Below are positions 24,479 through 33,990 of a stretch of DNA of 64,000 nucleotides, piece by piece (within the stretch, counting starts at the first letter, position 1; every line of letters starts with the position of its first letter). Both the position numbers and the translations under genes were made by a program. Source of the DNA: Marivita sp030148515 (lineage in GTDB: Bacteria > Pseudomonadota > Alphaproteobacteria > Rhodobacterales > Rhodobacteraceae). The DNA lies in assembly GCF_048006345.1 (NCBI RefSeq), contig NZ_CP180351.1:4216001-4280000 (forward strand), given 5' to 3'. Below the pieces are notes generated by a model that saw only the letters and a list, made by a program, of their open reading frames with translations, did no database searches and was not told where the DNA came from.

Positions 24479-26455
24479 CTACTCGGCGGCCACGGCTTTT
24501 GGATCGGCCAATGTGACAATGTCCATCATGATCGCATTCAGTTCGAAATCCTTGGGCGTGTAGACCTTGGCCACACCCATCGCGCGCAGGCGTTTGGCGT
24601 CTTCGTCGGGGATAATGCCGCCGACGATGACCGGGATGTGGCCGAGGCCTGCATCGCGCATCTTGGTCATCATGTCCTCGACCAGCGGGATATGGCTGCC
24701 CGACAGGATCGACAGGCCGACCACATGAACTTCGTTTTCACGGGCGGCGGTGACAATTTGGTCTGGGGTGAGGCGGATGCCTTCGTAATCGATGTCCATG
24801 CCGCAATCGCGGGCGCGGAAGGCGATCTGTTCGGCACCATTGGAATGACCGTCGAGGCCCGGCTTGCCGACAAGGAACTTGAGGCGGCGACCCAGACGGT
24901 CGCTGACGGCGTTGACCGCTTCACGGATGTCGTCCAGTCCTTCGGTCTTGTTGGACACCGATTTCGACACGCCGGTCGGGCCACGGTATTCACCGAAGAC
25001 AGCGCGCATCTCGCCGGCCCATTCGCCGGTGGTGACCCCGGCCTTGGCGCAGGCGATTGAGGCGGGCATGACGTTTGCGCCTTCCTTTGCAGCCGCGCGC
25101 AGATCGGCAAGGGCTTTTTGCACGGCATCACTGTCACGCTCTCCGCGCCATGCGTTCAGGCGGTTGATTTGCTCCTGCTCGACAGCTGGGTCGACGACCA
25201 TGATGCCGCCGTCTTCGGTTTGGAGCGGGGAGGGTTCGCCTTCGACCCATTTGTTCACGCCGACGACGATGGTCTCGTTGCGTTCGATCTTGTTCAGGCG
25301 GTCGGCGTTTGAATCGACCAGACGGCCCTTCATGTATTCGATCGAGCCGATGGCGCCGCCCATGGAGTTGAGGTTGGCGAGTTCGGCGCGGGCGCCTTCC
25401 TTGAGTTGTTCGACCTTGGCATCAACAGCGGGGTTGCCGTCGAAGAGGTCGTCGAATTCCAGAAGGTCGGTTTCATAGGCGAGGATCTGTTGCATCCGCA
25501 TCGACCATTGCTGGTCCCACGGGCGGGGCAGGCCAAGCGCCTCGTTCCACGCGGGAAGCTGCACTGCGCGTGCGCGGGCTTTCTTGGAGAGCGTGACAGC
25601 CAGCATCTCGATCAGGATGCGGTAGACGTTGTTTTCCGGCTGCTGTTCGGTCAAGCCCAGCGAGTTGACCTGAACGCCATAGCGGAAGCGGCGGTATTTC
25701 GCGTCGGTCACGCCGTAGCGCTGTTCCAGGATTTCGTCCCAGAGATCAACGAAGGCGCGCATCTTGCACATCTCAGTCACAAAGCGGATGCCTGCGTTGA
25801 CGAAGAAGCTGATCCGACCGCAAAGCGCCGGGAAGTCTTCGGCTGGGACGCGGGGCTTCAATTCATCCAGAACGGCGATGGCGGTGGCGAGGGCGAATGA
25901 GAGTTCCTGTTCCGGCGTCGCGCCCGCTTCTTGCAGGTGGTAGGAACACACGTTCATCGGGTTCCATTTGGGGATATGGATGTAGCAGTATTCAGCCACG
26001 TCCCCGATCATCTTGAGCGACGGTTTCGGCGGGCAGATATAGGTGCCGCGCGACAGATACTCCTTGATCAGGTCGTTCTGTACGGTGCCTTGCAGTTGGC
26101 TGACATCTGCGCCCTGTTCCTCTGCCACGGCGACATAGAGCGCGAGCAGCCACGGGGCGGTCGCGTTGATCGTCATCGAGGTGTTCATCTGTTCCAGCGG
26201 GATCTGGTCGAAGAGTGTGCGCATGTCGCCCAGATGGCTGACGGGCACACCGACCTTGCCGACTTCGCCGCGTGCCAGAACGTGATCGCTGTCGTAGCCC
26301 GTCTGCGTGGGGAGGTCGAAGGCGACGGAGAGACCGGTCTGCCCTTTGGACAGGTTCGAGCGGTAGAGCGCGTTCGAGGCCTGCGCGGTCGAGTGTCCTG
26401 CATAGGTGCGGATAAGCCAGGGTTTGTCACGTGTGGCTGTCTGTGCGTCGGTCAT
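24479..26455 (-). CDS. ecm: ethylmalonyl-CoA mutase (coenzyme B12-dependent)
   Basis: Rearranges (2R)-ethylmalonyl-CoA to (2S)-methylsuccinyl-CoA, a committed step of the ethylmalonyl-CoA pathway. The 658-residue single chain has the mutase TIM barrel, starting PWLIRTYAGHSTAQASNALY, and a C-terminal B12 domain with the DxHxxG cobalt-ligand motif in GLDGHSNGAEQIA. The SVAFDLPTQTGYDSDHVLAR block distinguishes it from methylmalonyl-CoA mutase, which has a different sequence there. ccrA, the preceding step, lies 1.7 kb away on the other strand. Confidence 0.93.
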   Translation of the reverse strand: MTDAQTATRDKPWLIRTYAGHSTAQASNALYRSNLSKGQTGLSVAFDLPTQTGYDSDHVLARGEVGKVGVPVSHLGDMRTLFDQIPLEQMNTSMTINATAPWLLALYVAVAEEQGADVSQLQGTVQNDLIKEYLSRGTYICPPKPSLKMIGDVAEYCYIHIPKWNPMNVCSYHLQEAGATPEQELSFALATAIAVLDELKPRVPAEDFPALCGRISFFVNAGIRFVTEMCKMRAFVDLWDEILEQRYGVTDAKYRRFRYGVQVNSLGLTEQQPENNVYRILIEMLAVTLSKKARARAVQLPAWNEALGLPRPWDQQWSMRMQQILAYETDLLEFDDLFDGNPAVDAKVEQLKEGARAELANLNSMGGAIGSIEYMKGRLVDSNADRLNKIERNETIVVGVNKWVEGEPSPLQTEDGGIMVVDPAVEQEQINRLNAWRGERDSDAVQKALADLRAAAKEGANVMPASIACAKAGVTTGEWAGEMRAVFGEYRGPTGVSKSVSNKTEGLDDIREAVNAVSDRLGRRLKFLVGKPGLDGHSNGAEQIAFRARDCGMDIDYEGIRLTPDQIVTAARENEVHVVGLSILSGSHIPLVEDMMTKMRDAGLGHIPVIVGGIIPDEDAKRLRAMGVAKVYTPKDFELNAIMMDIVTLADPKAVAAE

Positions 26456-26682
26456 GTCGGCTCCGTCAGGCGGGATTCGGGTGTGTAATCTTGTTGCGTC
26501 GTGCGATGCATACGCGAAACTTTATGTCGCTGTCAATTCGCCGCGCTGCGGCGTGGTTTTTGTTGCTGCGCGACAGCATATGCGACGGCTCTTGGTATAG
26601 AAAGCCAGTCGTTGTCGCATCGGAGCGACCGAGCACGTGCTTTGTCATTTACCCGGACCGGGTTCATTGCAAGAGTGTGCGC

Positions 26683-28026
26683 ATGACCTCGCAGGTGACA
26701 TTACCGCTTTGGGCCTTCGTTTTGATCCTGCTGTTCGCGGCAGTGACCTTTGCGTCGCATTTCCTGTTTCCGTCAGTGCGTTGGTTTTTTCGTCGGCGTA
26801 TGGAGCGGGCCGTCAAAAAGCTGAACGAACGGCTTGAACGGCCCATCCAGCCTTTCAAACTGTTGCGGCGTCAGGACATGATCCAGCGACTGGTCTACGA
26901 CCCTGAGATCACACAAGCGATTGTCGATCATGCCAAAGAGGAAGCGGTGCGCGAGGACGTGGCCTTTGAACGGGCGCGGCGTTACGCCAAGGAAATCGTG
27001 CCGTCCTTTTCGGCATGGGCCTATTTCGGTTTTGCCATTCGCGCAGCGCGGCTTCTGAGCACATCGCTTTATCGCGTGAGAATGGTGCATCAGGATTCGG
27101 GTCTGGCCAATGTCGATCCCGAGGCGACGGTGGTCTTTGTGATGAACCACCGATCCAACATGGATTATGTGCTGGTCACTTATCTGGCTGCGGATCGGTC
27201 GGCCTTGTCTTATGCGGTGGGGGAATGGGCCCGGGTCTGGCCGCTGTCGCGTTTGATCCGGGCGATGGGCGCGTATTTCATCCGGCGCAAATCACGCAAT
27301 GATCTGTATCGCAAGGTCTTGGCGAAATACGTGCAGCAGGCGACCGGCGCTGGTGTGACACAGGCGGTGTTTCCCGAAGGTGGGCTGAGCCTTGATGGCA
27401 GTCTGGCTGCGCCCAAGGTCGGTATTCTGAAATACATCCTCGAAGGCGCGGAGGCGGCAAAGCGGGACGTGGTGTTTGTGCCGATTGCGCTGAACTATGA
27501 CCGGGTTCTCGAGGATACCATCCTGATGCGTGCCCAAGCCAAGGGAGAGCGCAAATTCCGGGCGCGGATCAGTGTCGTGTTCCTCGCGATCCTGCGACAG
27601 ATCTGGCTGCGGATCACCGGAAAGTTCCATCGCTTCGGCTATGCGGCGGTCAGCTTTGGAGAACCGCTGACACTCAGTCAGGTGCCGGAAGAGGACAGCA
27701 CGCCGGACGCGATTTCCGCCACGATCATGGAGCGGATCGCGGCTGCGGTTCCGGTGCTGCCGGTTCCGTTGATTTCCTATCTGCTGCTGAAAAACGGCAC
27801 CATGACGCGCGGCACTCTCGAAATCGCCTTTGCGGAGATGCTGAAACAGCTTGATACGGCGCTGGTGCATGTCCCGCGTAACAATCGTGACTATGCCGTC
27901 GAGTTCGGGCTGCGCAATCTCAGGGAACGGCGGATGGTCATTGAAGACGGGGACCAGATCAGCATTGCGCCGGACAAGGAATTGCTTGCGGGGTTCTATG
28001 CCAATTCCATCCGGCATCTGATGTGA
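26683..28026 (+). CDS. PlsB/PlsC-type glycerolipid acyltransferase
   Basis: A 447-residue acyltransferase anchored by an N-terminal transmembrane helix (LPLWAFVLILLFAAVTFASH). Motif I is NHRSNMD near residue 155, and FPEGGLSLDG is motif III near 230. The PlsB-like extended C-terminus suggests glycerol-3-phosphate rather than lysophosphatidate acylation, but the substrate is inferred. The ATG at 26683 has only a weak AAGAG upstream. It lies between divergent ecm and ccrA, with no obvious link to them. Confidence 0.75.
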   Translation: MTSQVTLPLWAFVLILLFAAVTFASHFLFPSVRWFFRRRMERAVKKLNERLERPIQPFKLLRRQDMIQRLVYDPEITQAIVDHAKEEAVREDVAFERARRYAKEIVPSFSAWAYFGFAIRAARLLSTSLYRVRMVHQDSGLANVDPEATVVFVMNHRSNMDYVLVTYLAADRSALSYAVGEWARVWPLSRLIRAMGAYFIRRKSRNDLYRKVLAKYVQQATGAGVTQAVFPEGGLSLDGSLAAPKVGILKYILEGAEAAKRDVVFVPIALNYDRVLEDTILMRAQAKGERKFRARISVVFLAILRQIWLRITGKFHRFGYAAVSFGEPLTLSQVPEEDSTPDAISATIMERIAAAVPVLPVPLISYLLLKNGTMTRGTLEIAFAEMLKQLDTALVHVPRNNRDYAVEFGLRNLRERRMVIEDGDQISIAPDKELLAGFYANSIRHLM

Positions 28027-28188
28027 TCTCATTCTGCGCATGCAAAAATAATGCTGCAGTCGCTCGGTCATAAAATTACAAAATAGACCGAAATCTTGTT
28101 GCATAATTTCAAGAGGGGTCCTATTTCAGGGTCAGACGCCGCGATTCTGCATTGCGGCACGGAAAAACATGACTCTATGGAGGCTCCG

Positions 28189-29475
<1,287 letters not shown>

Positions 29476-29503
29476 CGATCTGCTTACTTCTGAATGATAG
29501 AAC

Positions 29504-29537
29504 AACCCCGCGGGCCACAAGGCGCGCGGGTTTTTCG
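29504..29537 (+). terminator. terminator after ccrA
   Basis: An imperfect stem of AACCCCGCG (from 29504) with CGCGCGGGTT, followed by TTTTTCGCTTTTTT. Confidence 0.7.
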
Positions 29538-29612
29538 CTTTTTTGGGGGCAAATCGAATGCTGCTGCCGCTATTTTTCCCTCACCATAATTGGGGAGTTG
29601 GAATCAGGGAGT

Positions 29613-29640
29613 TTGCCAAGAAATCGCCACATGCTATAGT
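29613..29640 (+). promoter_or_regulatory. candidate sigma-70 promoter of the luxR-luxI region
   Basis: TTGCCA (29613-29618) and TATAGT (29635-29640) are 16 bases apart. A start would fall near 29647, inside the CtrA-type site. Confidence 0.5.
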
Positions 29641-29644
29641 TGCA

Positions 29645-29659
29645 TTAACCATTTGTTAA
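29645..29659 (+). promoter_or_regulatory. CtrA-type binding site TTAA-N7-TTAA upstream of luxR
   Basis: TTAA (29645-29648), seven bases, TTAA (29656-29659): an exact match to the CtrA full-site consensus, with both halves reading TTAACCAT. It overlaps the predicted start of transcription from the promoter at 29613-29640, a position expected for repression. CtrA links quorum sensing and differentiation in several Rhodobacterales. Confidence 0.7.
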
Positions 29660-29680
29660 CCATCTGAGGGTGACTGTGTC

Positions 29681-29896
29681 GTGGGACATGACTGGATTAT
29701 TGATGTGTTGACCGACCTCAAGACGTTCGCTGTTGCGAATGATCTGGATGCGCTGGCAGCCAAGCTTGACGATACGCAATTGGTGGCAGAAGCAGAGATC
29801 GGCGCGCGCGGTAAAGGGATAGACCGTGGGCTTCTTGGAACGAGTGCCGCAACTGGACGACGTGATCGCTCGGTTGGAGGGGACAGAGCGACTTGA
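29681..29896 (+). CDS. small conserved-looking protein upstream of luxR
   Basis: A 71-residue ORF with a GTG start at 29681, GAGGG ten bases before it. The first 50 residues (GHDWIIDVLTDLKTFAVAND, then LDALAAKLDDTQLVAEAEI) look like a real helical protein. The last 20 residues lie in the reading shadow of luxR, with which it overlaps by 71 bases. I recall similar short proteins beside luxR in Rhodobacterales, unverified. It could help couple translation of luxR. Confidence 0.55.
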   Translation: MGHDWIIDVLTDLKTFAVANDLDALAAKLDDTQLVAEAEIGARGKGIDRGLLGTSAATGRRDRSVGGDRAT

Positions 29897-30554
29897 CGAG
29901 TTGCAAAGTATCATTGAATGGCTGCGCGATTACTACGCTGTCGATGATATGGTGTATCACTGGGTGTCCAGCAACGGCACGCAATATGGGTGTGGCACCT
30001 ATGATCCGAAATGGGTCACCCGCTATCTGGAAAAGGGATATCTGCGCATAGATCCCGTTGTGATCGGGTGCTACCAGCGCTTCCATCCCGTCGATTGGAA
30101 GCGGCTTGACTGGTCGGGCAAGGCTGCGCGCGCCTTCATGCAGGACGCATTTGAGCACGGTATCGGCAATCAGGGGTATTCGATCCCAATCCGCGGACCG
30201 AACGGGCAGTTTGCCCTGTTTACGGTAAGTCACACCTGCGACGATGAAAAATGGCGCAACTTTACCGAGCTTAATCGGCGCGACCTGATCCTTTTTGCTC
30301 ATTACTTCAACCAGACCGCGCTGCGGCTGGAACCGGGGCGCAAACCGGAACCCACGCAACCGCTGTCGCCGCGCGAGGTGGAAACCATGACGCTGTTGGC
30401 AGTTGGATACAGCCGCGCACAGGTCGCCGAAACACTGGCGATCTCGGAACACACTCTGCGGGTTTATATCGAAAGCGCCCGGTTCAAACTTGGTGCCATG
30501 AACACGACCCATGCCGTGGCGCGGGCGATGGCGCGGGGCCAGATTGTTGTCTGA
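29826..30554 (+). CDS. LuxR-family autoinducer-binding transcriptional regulator
   Basis: A 242-residue quorum-sensing regulator. The N-terminal acyl-homoserine-lactone domain keeps the ligand residues: Trp63, Tyr67, Asp76 and Pro77 (YDPKWVTRYLEKGYLRIDPV), then an aromatic WKRLDW. The C-terminal HTH (LSPREVETMTLLAVGYSRAQ) keeps the Glu, Leu and Gly of the family. The GTG at 29826 follows AAAGGGA. The synthase gene follows 119 bases later. Ligand unknown. Confidence 0.92.
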   Translation: MGFLERVPQLDDVIARLEGTERLDELQSIIEWLRDYYAVDDMVYHWVSSNGTQYGCGTYDPKWVTRYLEKGYLRIDPVVIGCYQRFHPVDWKRLDWSGKAARAFMQDAFEHGIGNQGYSIPIRGPNGQFALFTVSHTCDDEKWRNFTELNRRDLILFAHYFNQTALRLEPGRKPEPTQPLSPREVETMTLLAVGYSRAQVAETLAISEHTLRVYIESARFKLGAMNTTHAVARAMARGQIVV

Positions 30555-30566
30555 TCCGGGCTACCC

Positions 30567-30583
30567 GTTTCTAATTGGGAAAC
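30567..30583. promoter_or_regulatory. small dyad upstream of luxI (possible lux-box-like site)
   Basis: GTTTC (30567-30571) and GAAAC (30579-30583) form a dyad with a 7-base spacer, 90-107 bases upstream of the luxI GTG. Size and location fit a LuxR-type operator only loosely. Confidence 0.3.
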
Positions 30584-30673
30584 AACCCTCCGAACGCGGC
30601 GCAACGCACGCTGACTAAAGAACCGAGTCATCTTTGAACACGAGCGTGTCCCCCGGCAACGGAGGACATTTTC

Positions 30674-31312
30674 GTGATTCGATATCTTTACGCAGATCAA
30701 TTGGCCAAGCACCCGCATTTGGCCCGCACCATGTTCGAAGATCGTGCAGACCAATTCAAGACCCGGCTCGGTTGGGATGTGACGGTGAATGCGAACGGGC
30801 AGGAGCGGGACGACTATGATGACTTCAATCCGCTCTATGTGATCTGGGAAACCGCGACCGGGGCGCATGGCGGGTCGATGCGGTTCCTGCCGACGACAGG
30901 ACGGACGATGGTGAACGATCATTTCCTTGATCTGACAGATGGCGTGCCGTTTCAGAGCCCTTTCATTTGGGAATGTACGAGGTTCTGTCTGGCGCGCGGT
31001 GCCGAGCCTGGGACGGCGGCGGCCCTGATGCTTGCCGGAGGCGAGATCATGCAAGGGTTTGGGATAAAGCATTTTGTCGGCGTGTTCGATGCCCGGATGG
31101 TGCGGATCTATAATCGGATCGGCGCAGCACCCGAGGTTCTGGGCACACAAGGCGAAGGGCGGCAATCGATCAGCGTTGGACTTTGGGACTTCAGCGAAGC
31201 GGCGCAAACGCGGGTCTCGCGCGTGGCGGGCATCCCGTTGCAGGCCTCGCGCGGTTGGTTCACGGCGTCCTTTGGTGACGTGGTGCCGCAACAGGATGTT
31301 AGCGCCGCCTGA
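30674..31312 (+). CDS. LuxI-family acyl-homoserine-lactone synthase
   Basis: A 212-residue autoinducer synthase that joins an acyl chain to the homoserine of SAM. The invariant residues sit at almost canonical positions: Arg24, Phe28, Trp34, Asp46/Asp49 region, Arg70 (GGSMRFLPTTG), Phe84, Glu100 and Arg103 (WECTRFCL). The GTG at 30674 has GGAGG eight bases upstream. It forms the usual regulator-then-synthase pair with luxR. The acyl chain made is not predictable. Confidence 0.93.
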   Translation: MIRYLYADQLAKHPHLARTMFEDRADQFKTRLGWDVTVNANGQERDDYDDFNPLYVIWETATGAHGGSMRFLPTTGRTMVNDHFLDLTDGVPFQSPFIWECTRFCLARGAEPGTAAALMLAGGEIMQGFGIKHFVGVFDARMVRIYNRIGAAPEVLGTQGEGRQSISVGLWDFSEAAQTRVSRVAGIPLQASRGWFTASFGDVVPQQDVSAA

Positions 31313-31350
31313 CGCTGGTGCCTGATGCGCGGGCGCTATAGGGTCCGCGC

Positions 31351-32883
31351 ATGACCTTGCCTGCGCTGACATATTCCGAAGATCAGGCCGCCGCGCATGA
31401 TGCGGTGGCCGAGATGCTGCGCGAAGCGGGCATCGACCTTGACGATGGTCTTCTGCTGCCGCCGCGTGACGGCAAGACCAAGATCATGGCGATCACCGGC
31501 AAGGCGGGATCGGGTAAGACGCTGCTATTGGCCGAGCTGTGCAAGTCCTTGCAGGCGGCAGGTGTCGAGGTCGTTTCAGGCGATTACGAAGGCCGCAGAC
31601 GCAAGGACCGACGGACGCTTGCGGTGCTGGCCCCGACCAACAAGGCGGCGTTCGTGCTGCGGATGCGCGGTGTGCCCGCGACGACCATTCACCGTATTCT
31701 CTATACGCCGGTCTATGACCCCGAATACGAGCGCATCGCCGAATGGCTGATGGGCAATGGCGACAAGCCCGAAATTGAAGGTTTGACCGAAGAGGCGCTC
31801 GCACGGGCGCAGGTCTCATACGAGTCGCACAAATCCGTTCCTGCCGCGTTGGCCGCGGCAGGTTTGCGAGGGTCGGATTTCATCACCGGCTGGAAACGGC
31901 GGGAAGACCCGTTGGACATCGGGTTTGTCGATGAAGCGTCAATGCTGGATGAGCGGCAGGTCGAGGACTTGCGCGAGATTTTCCCGAACCTGCTGCTTTT
32001 CGGCGATCCGGCACAGTTGGCCCCAGTGAACCAGTCCGGCAAGATGGTGTTTGAAACCCTGGCGCCCAGTCAGGTGCTTAACCTCAATCGCATACACCGA
32101 CAGGACGCCGACAACCCGATCCTCGATCTGGCCCATGCCTTGGCTGATCCGAACCTGAGTTTTGAGGGTTTTGAGCGCATGGTCGAAGACATTGCCCGCA
32201 CCGATGACCGCGTCGTCCTTGGCCAACGGGTCGAGGTTGATCTGATGGCGCGCTCACCGGTGCTGGTCTGGCGCAACGCGACGCGTATCCGTCTGATCAA
32301 TGCGTTCCGGTCGGTCCATGGCGCGCCCGAGGATTCGCTGCTGGAAGGCGAGCCACTGATTTGTGACGGGCTGGAATTGCCGCTCAAGCACCGCAAGAAA
32401 CGGTTGGACCTTGAGGCGCGGGGACTGATCAAAGGCGCGCAGGTGATTTACCTTGGGCCGGGTCGCAAGCCGGGATTTTCGCGGTTGCATGTGATCGGAG
32501 CCGAAGACCCACAGGTGTCGGCGGCGTCGATTGTGAAGATCGAAAAGCCGGACGAGGAAGAGCCGTTCATCCCATTTGCCGCCCGGATGGGGGCGACGTT
32601 CCTGCATGGGGCTGCAGTGACAATCCACAAAGCGCAGGGCTCGCAATGGGACGAGGTGCAGGTCTTCGCGCCCGACCTCTACGCGGCAGCCCGCATGGGG
32701 CGGAGTGAGGCGGGCCAGCCTTTGTGGAAACGTCTGGCCTATGTCGCGATCACGCGGGCGTCGAACCGCCTGTATTGGGTGGTGCGCAACCGCTTGTCGA
32801 AACCCACAGGGCCGTTGCAGGTTGATGATCTGAGGGCCGCCCCCGCGGCCCCCTTGGCGCTTGAAGTCGAAGCCGATTTCTAA
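31351..32883 (+). CDS. RecD-like superfamily 1 DNA helicase
   Basis: A 510-residue ATP-dependent helicase. Walker A GKAGSGKT (50-57), APTNKAA (motif Ia), VDEASMLDERQ (Walker B) near 193, GDPAQLAPV (motif III) near 218, and the UvrD_C_2-type motif TIHKAQGSQWDEVQVF near 427 followed by YVAITRASNRLYWV. It resembles exonuclease V alpha chain or phage Dda-type helicases but lacks the extra RecD N-terminus. It stands 38 bases after luxI; whether it is in the same transcript is unclear. Confidence 0.88.
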   Translation: MTLPALTYSEDQAAAHDAVAEMLREAGIDLDDGLLLPPRDGKTKIMAITGKAGSGKTLLLAELCKSLQAAGVEVVSGDYEGRRRKDRRTLAVLAPTNKAAFVLRMRGVPATTIHRILYTPVYDPEYERIAEWLMGNGDKPEIEGLTEEALARAQVSYESHKSVPAALAAAGLRGSDFITGWKRREDPLDIGFVDEASMLDERQVEDLREIFPNLLLFGDPAQLAPVNQSGKMVFETLAPSQVLNLNRIHRQDADNPILDLAHALADPNLSFEGFERMVEDIARTDDRVVLGQRVEVDLMARSPVLVWRNATRIRLINAFRSVHGAPEDSLLEGEPLICDGLELPLKHRKKRLDLEARGLIKGAQVIYLGPGRKPGFSRLHVIGAEDPQVSAASIVKIEKPDEEEPFIPFAARMGATFLHGAAVTIHKAQGSQWDEVQVFAPDLYAAARMGRSEAGQPLWKRLAYVAITRASNRLYWVVRNRLSKPTGPLQVDDLRAAPAAPLALEVEADF

Positions 32884-33899
32884 AGTTTGACGATCTGCTT
32901 GCCTGTGTTGCCGCCCTTGAGCATGGCAATGAAGGCGTCCAGCGCGGTTTCCAGACCTTCGGCGATGTCTTCGAGATAGGCAATCTCACCCGCTGCGACC
33001 TTGGGGGCAACATCTTTGAGAAAGGCCGGGTATTGATCCCAATGGTCGAAGATGATGAAGCCCGACACCTGAAGACGTTTGACCAGAATGCTGCGCCACA
33101 TGCCGGGAAGCTGGTTTTCGGGTGAGATGTTCGACCCGCCATACCAAGCGATCATGCCGCAGACCGGGATGCGCCCGTGCACGTTCATCAGCGGCATCAC
33201 GGCCTCTAGCACCTGACCACCGACGTTTTCCCAGTAGATGTCCACGCCATCTGGTGCGACCTCGGCAATCGCGTTGCGCAGGGAGGACGCGTCGGCGTGG
33301 GCGCGGTGGTCGATGGCAGCGTCAAAGCCGAAGGTCTCAGTAGCCAGACGGCATTTCTCGGCACCTCCGGCAATGGCGATGGTGCGCAGGCCCATCTGTT
33401 TTGCCAATTGCCCGACCATGGACCCGACAGGTCCGGTGGCGGCACCGACAACCAGCGTTTCGCCCGCCTTGGGTTTTCCGAATTCCTTGAGGCCGACCCA
33501 GCCAGTCAGGCCGGGCATACCGAGAACACCAAGCGCGGTTGAAGGCGGCAGCGAAGGGTCAAGTTTACGCACGTCCTTGCCGGGCAGGCAGGCGTGACTG
33601 GCCCAGCCGGTCATGCCGGTCACGGTGTCACCTTCGGCAAACCCGTCAGCTTTGCTGGCAAGCACGCGGCCAACGCCCTGACCGGTCATGGTGCCGCCCA
33701 GATCGATCGAAGGCGCATAGCTTTTGACGTCATCCATCCGGCCGCGCATGTAGGGGTCGAGCGACAGGTGGGTGATTTCAATCAGCACCTCACCGTCGGA
33801 GGGCGCAGGCAGCGGGCCGGTTTCCAGTTTGAAATCCTCGGGCACAGGGGCGCCTTTGGGGCGGCGGGCCAGCGTGATGCGGGACATCGTGTCGGACAT
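32880..33899 (-). CDS. NADP-dependent zinc-free MDR oxidoreductase (CurA/leukotriene B4 dehydrogenase type)
   Basis: A 339-residue medium-chain reductase. N-terminus ITLARRPKGAPVPEDFKLE and LDPYMRGRM are typical, with nucleotide loop GAATGPVGSMVGQLAKQMG and DGVDIYWENVGG. Family members reduce enones/enals with NADPH. The stop overlaps that of the helicase gene by four bases tail to tail. It is divergent from the acyl-CoA ligase gene. Confidence 0.9.
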   Translation of the reverse strand: MSDTMSRITLARRPKGAPVPEDFKLETGPLPAPSDGEVLIEITHLSLDPYMRGRMDDVKSYAPSIDLGGTMTGQGVGRVLASKADGFAEGDTVTGMTGWASHACLPGKDVRKLDPSLPPSTALGVLGMPGLTGWVGLKEFGKPKAGETLVVGAATGPVGSMVGQLAKQMGLRTIAIAGGAEKCRLATETFGFDAAIDHRAHADASSLRNAIAEVAPDGVDIYWENVGGQVLEAVMPLMNVHGRIPVCGMIAWYGGSNISPENQLPGMWRSILVKRLQVSGFIIFDHWDQYPAFLKDVAPKVAAGEIAYLEDIAEGLETALDAFIAMLKGGNTGKQIVKL

Positions 33900-33990
33900 G
33901 GGATTGCTTCCTCACTGTTAGGGGTTGCGCGTGGTCGGTCGGATCACCAGTGTATCTGGAACGATAAGGCAGAAGGCAAGGGAGGGCTTG

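Noticed and set aside
24864..25900. Long plus-strand frames opposite ecm
   Set aside because: Antisense shadows of a conserved B12 mutase.
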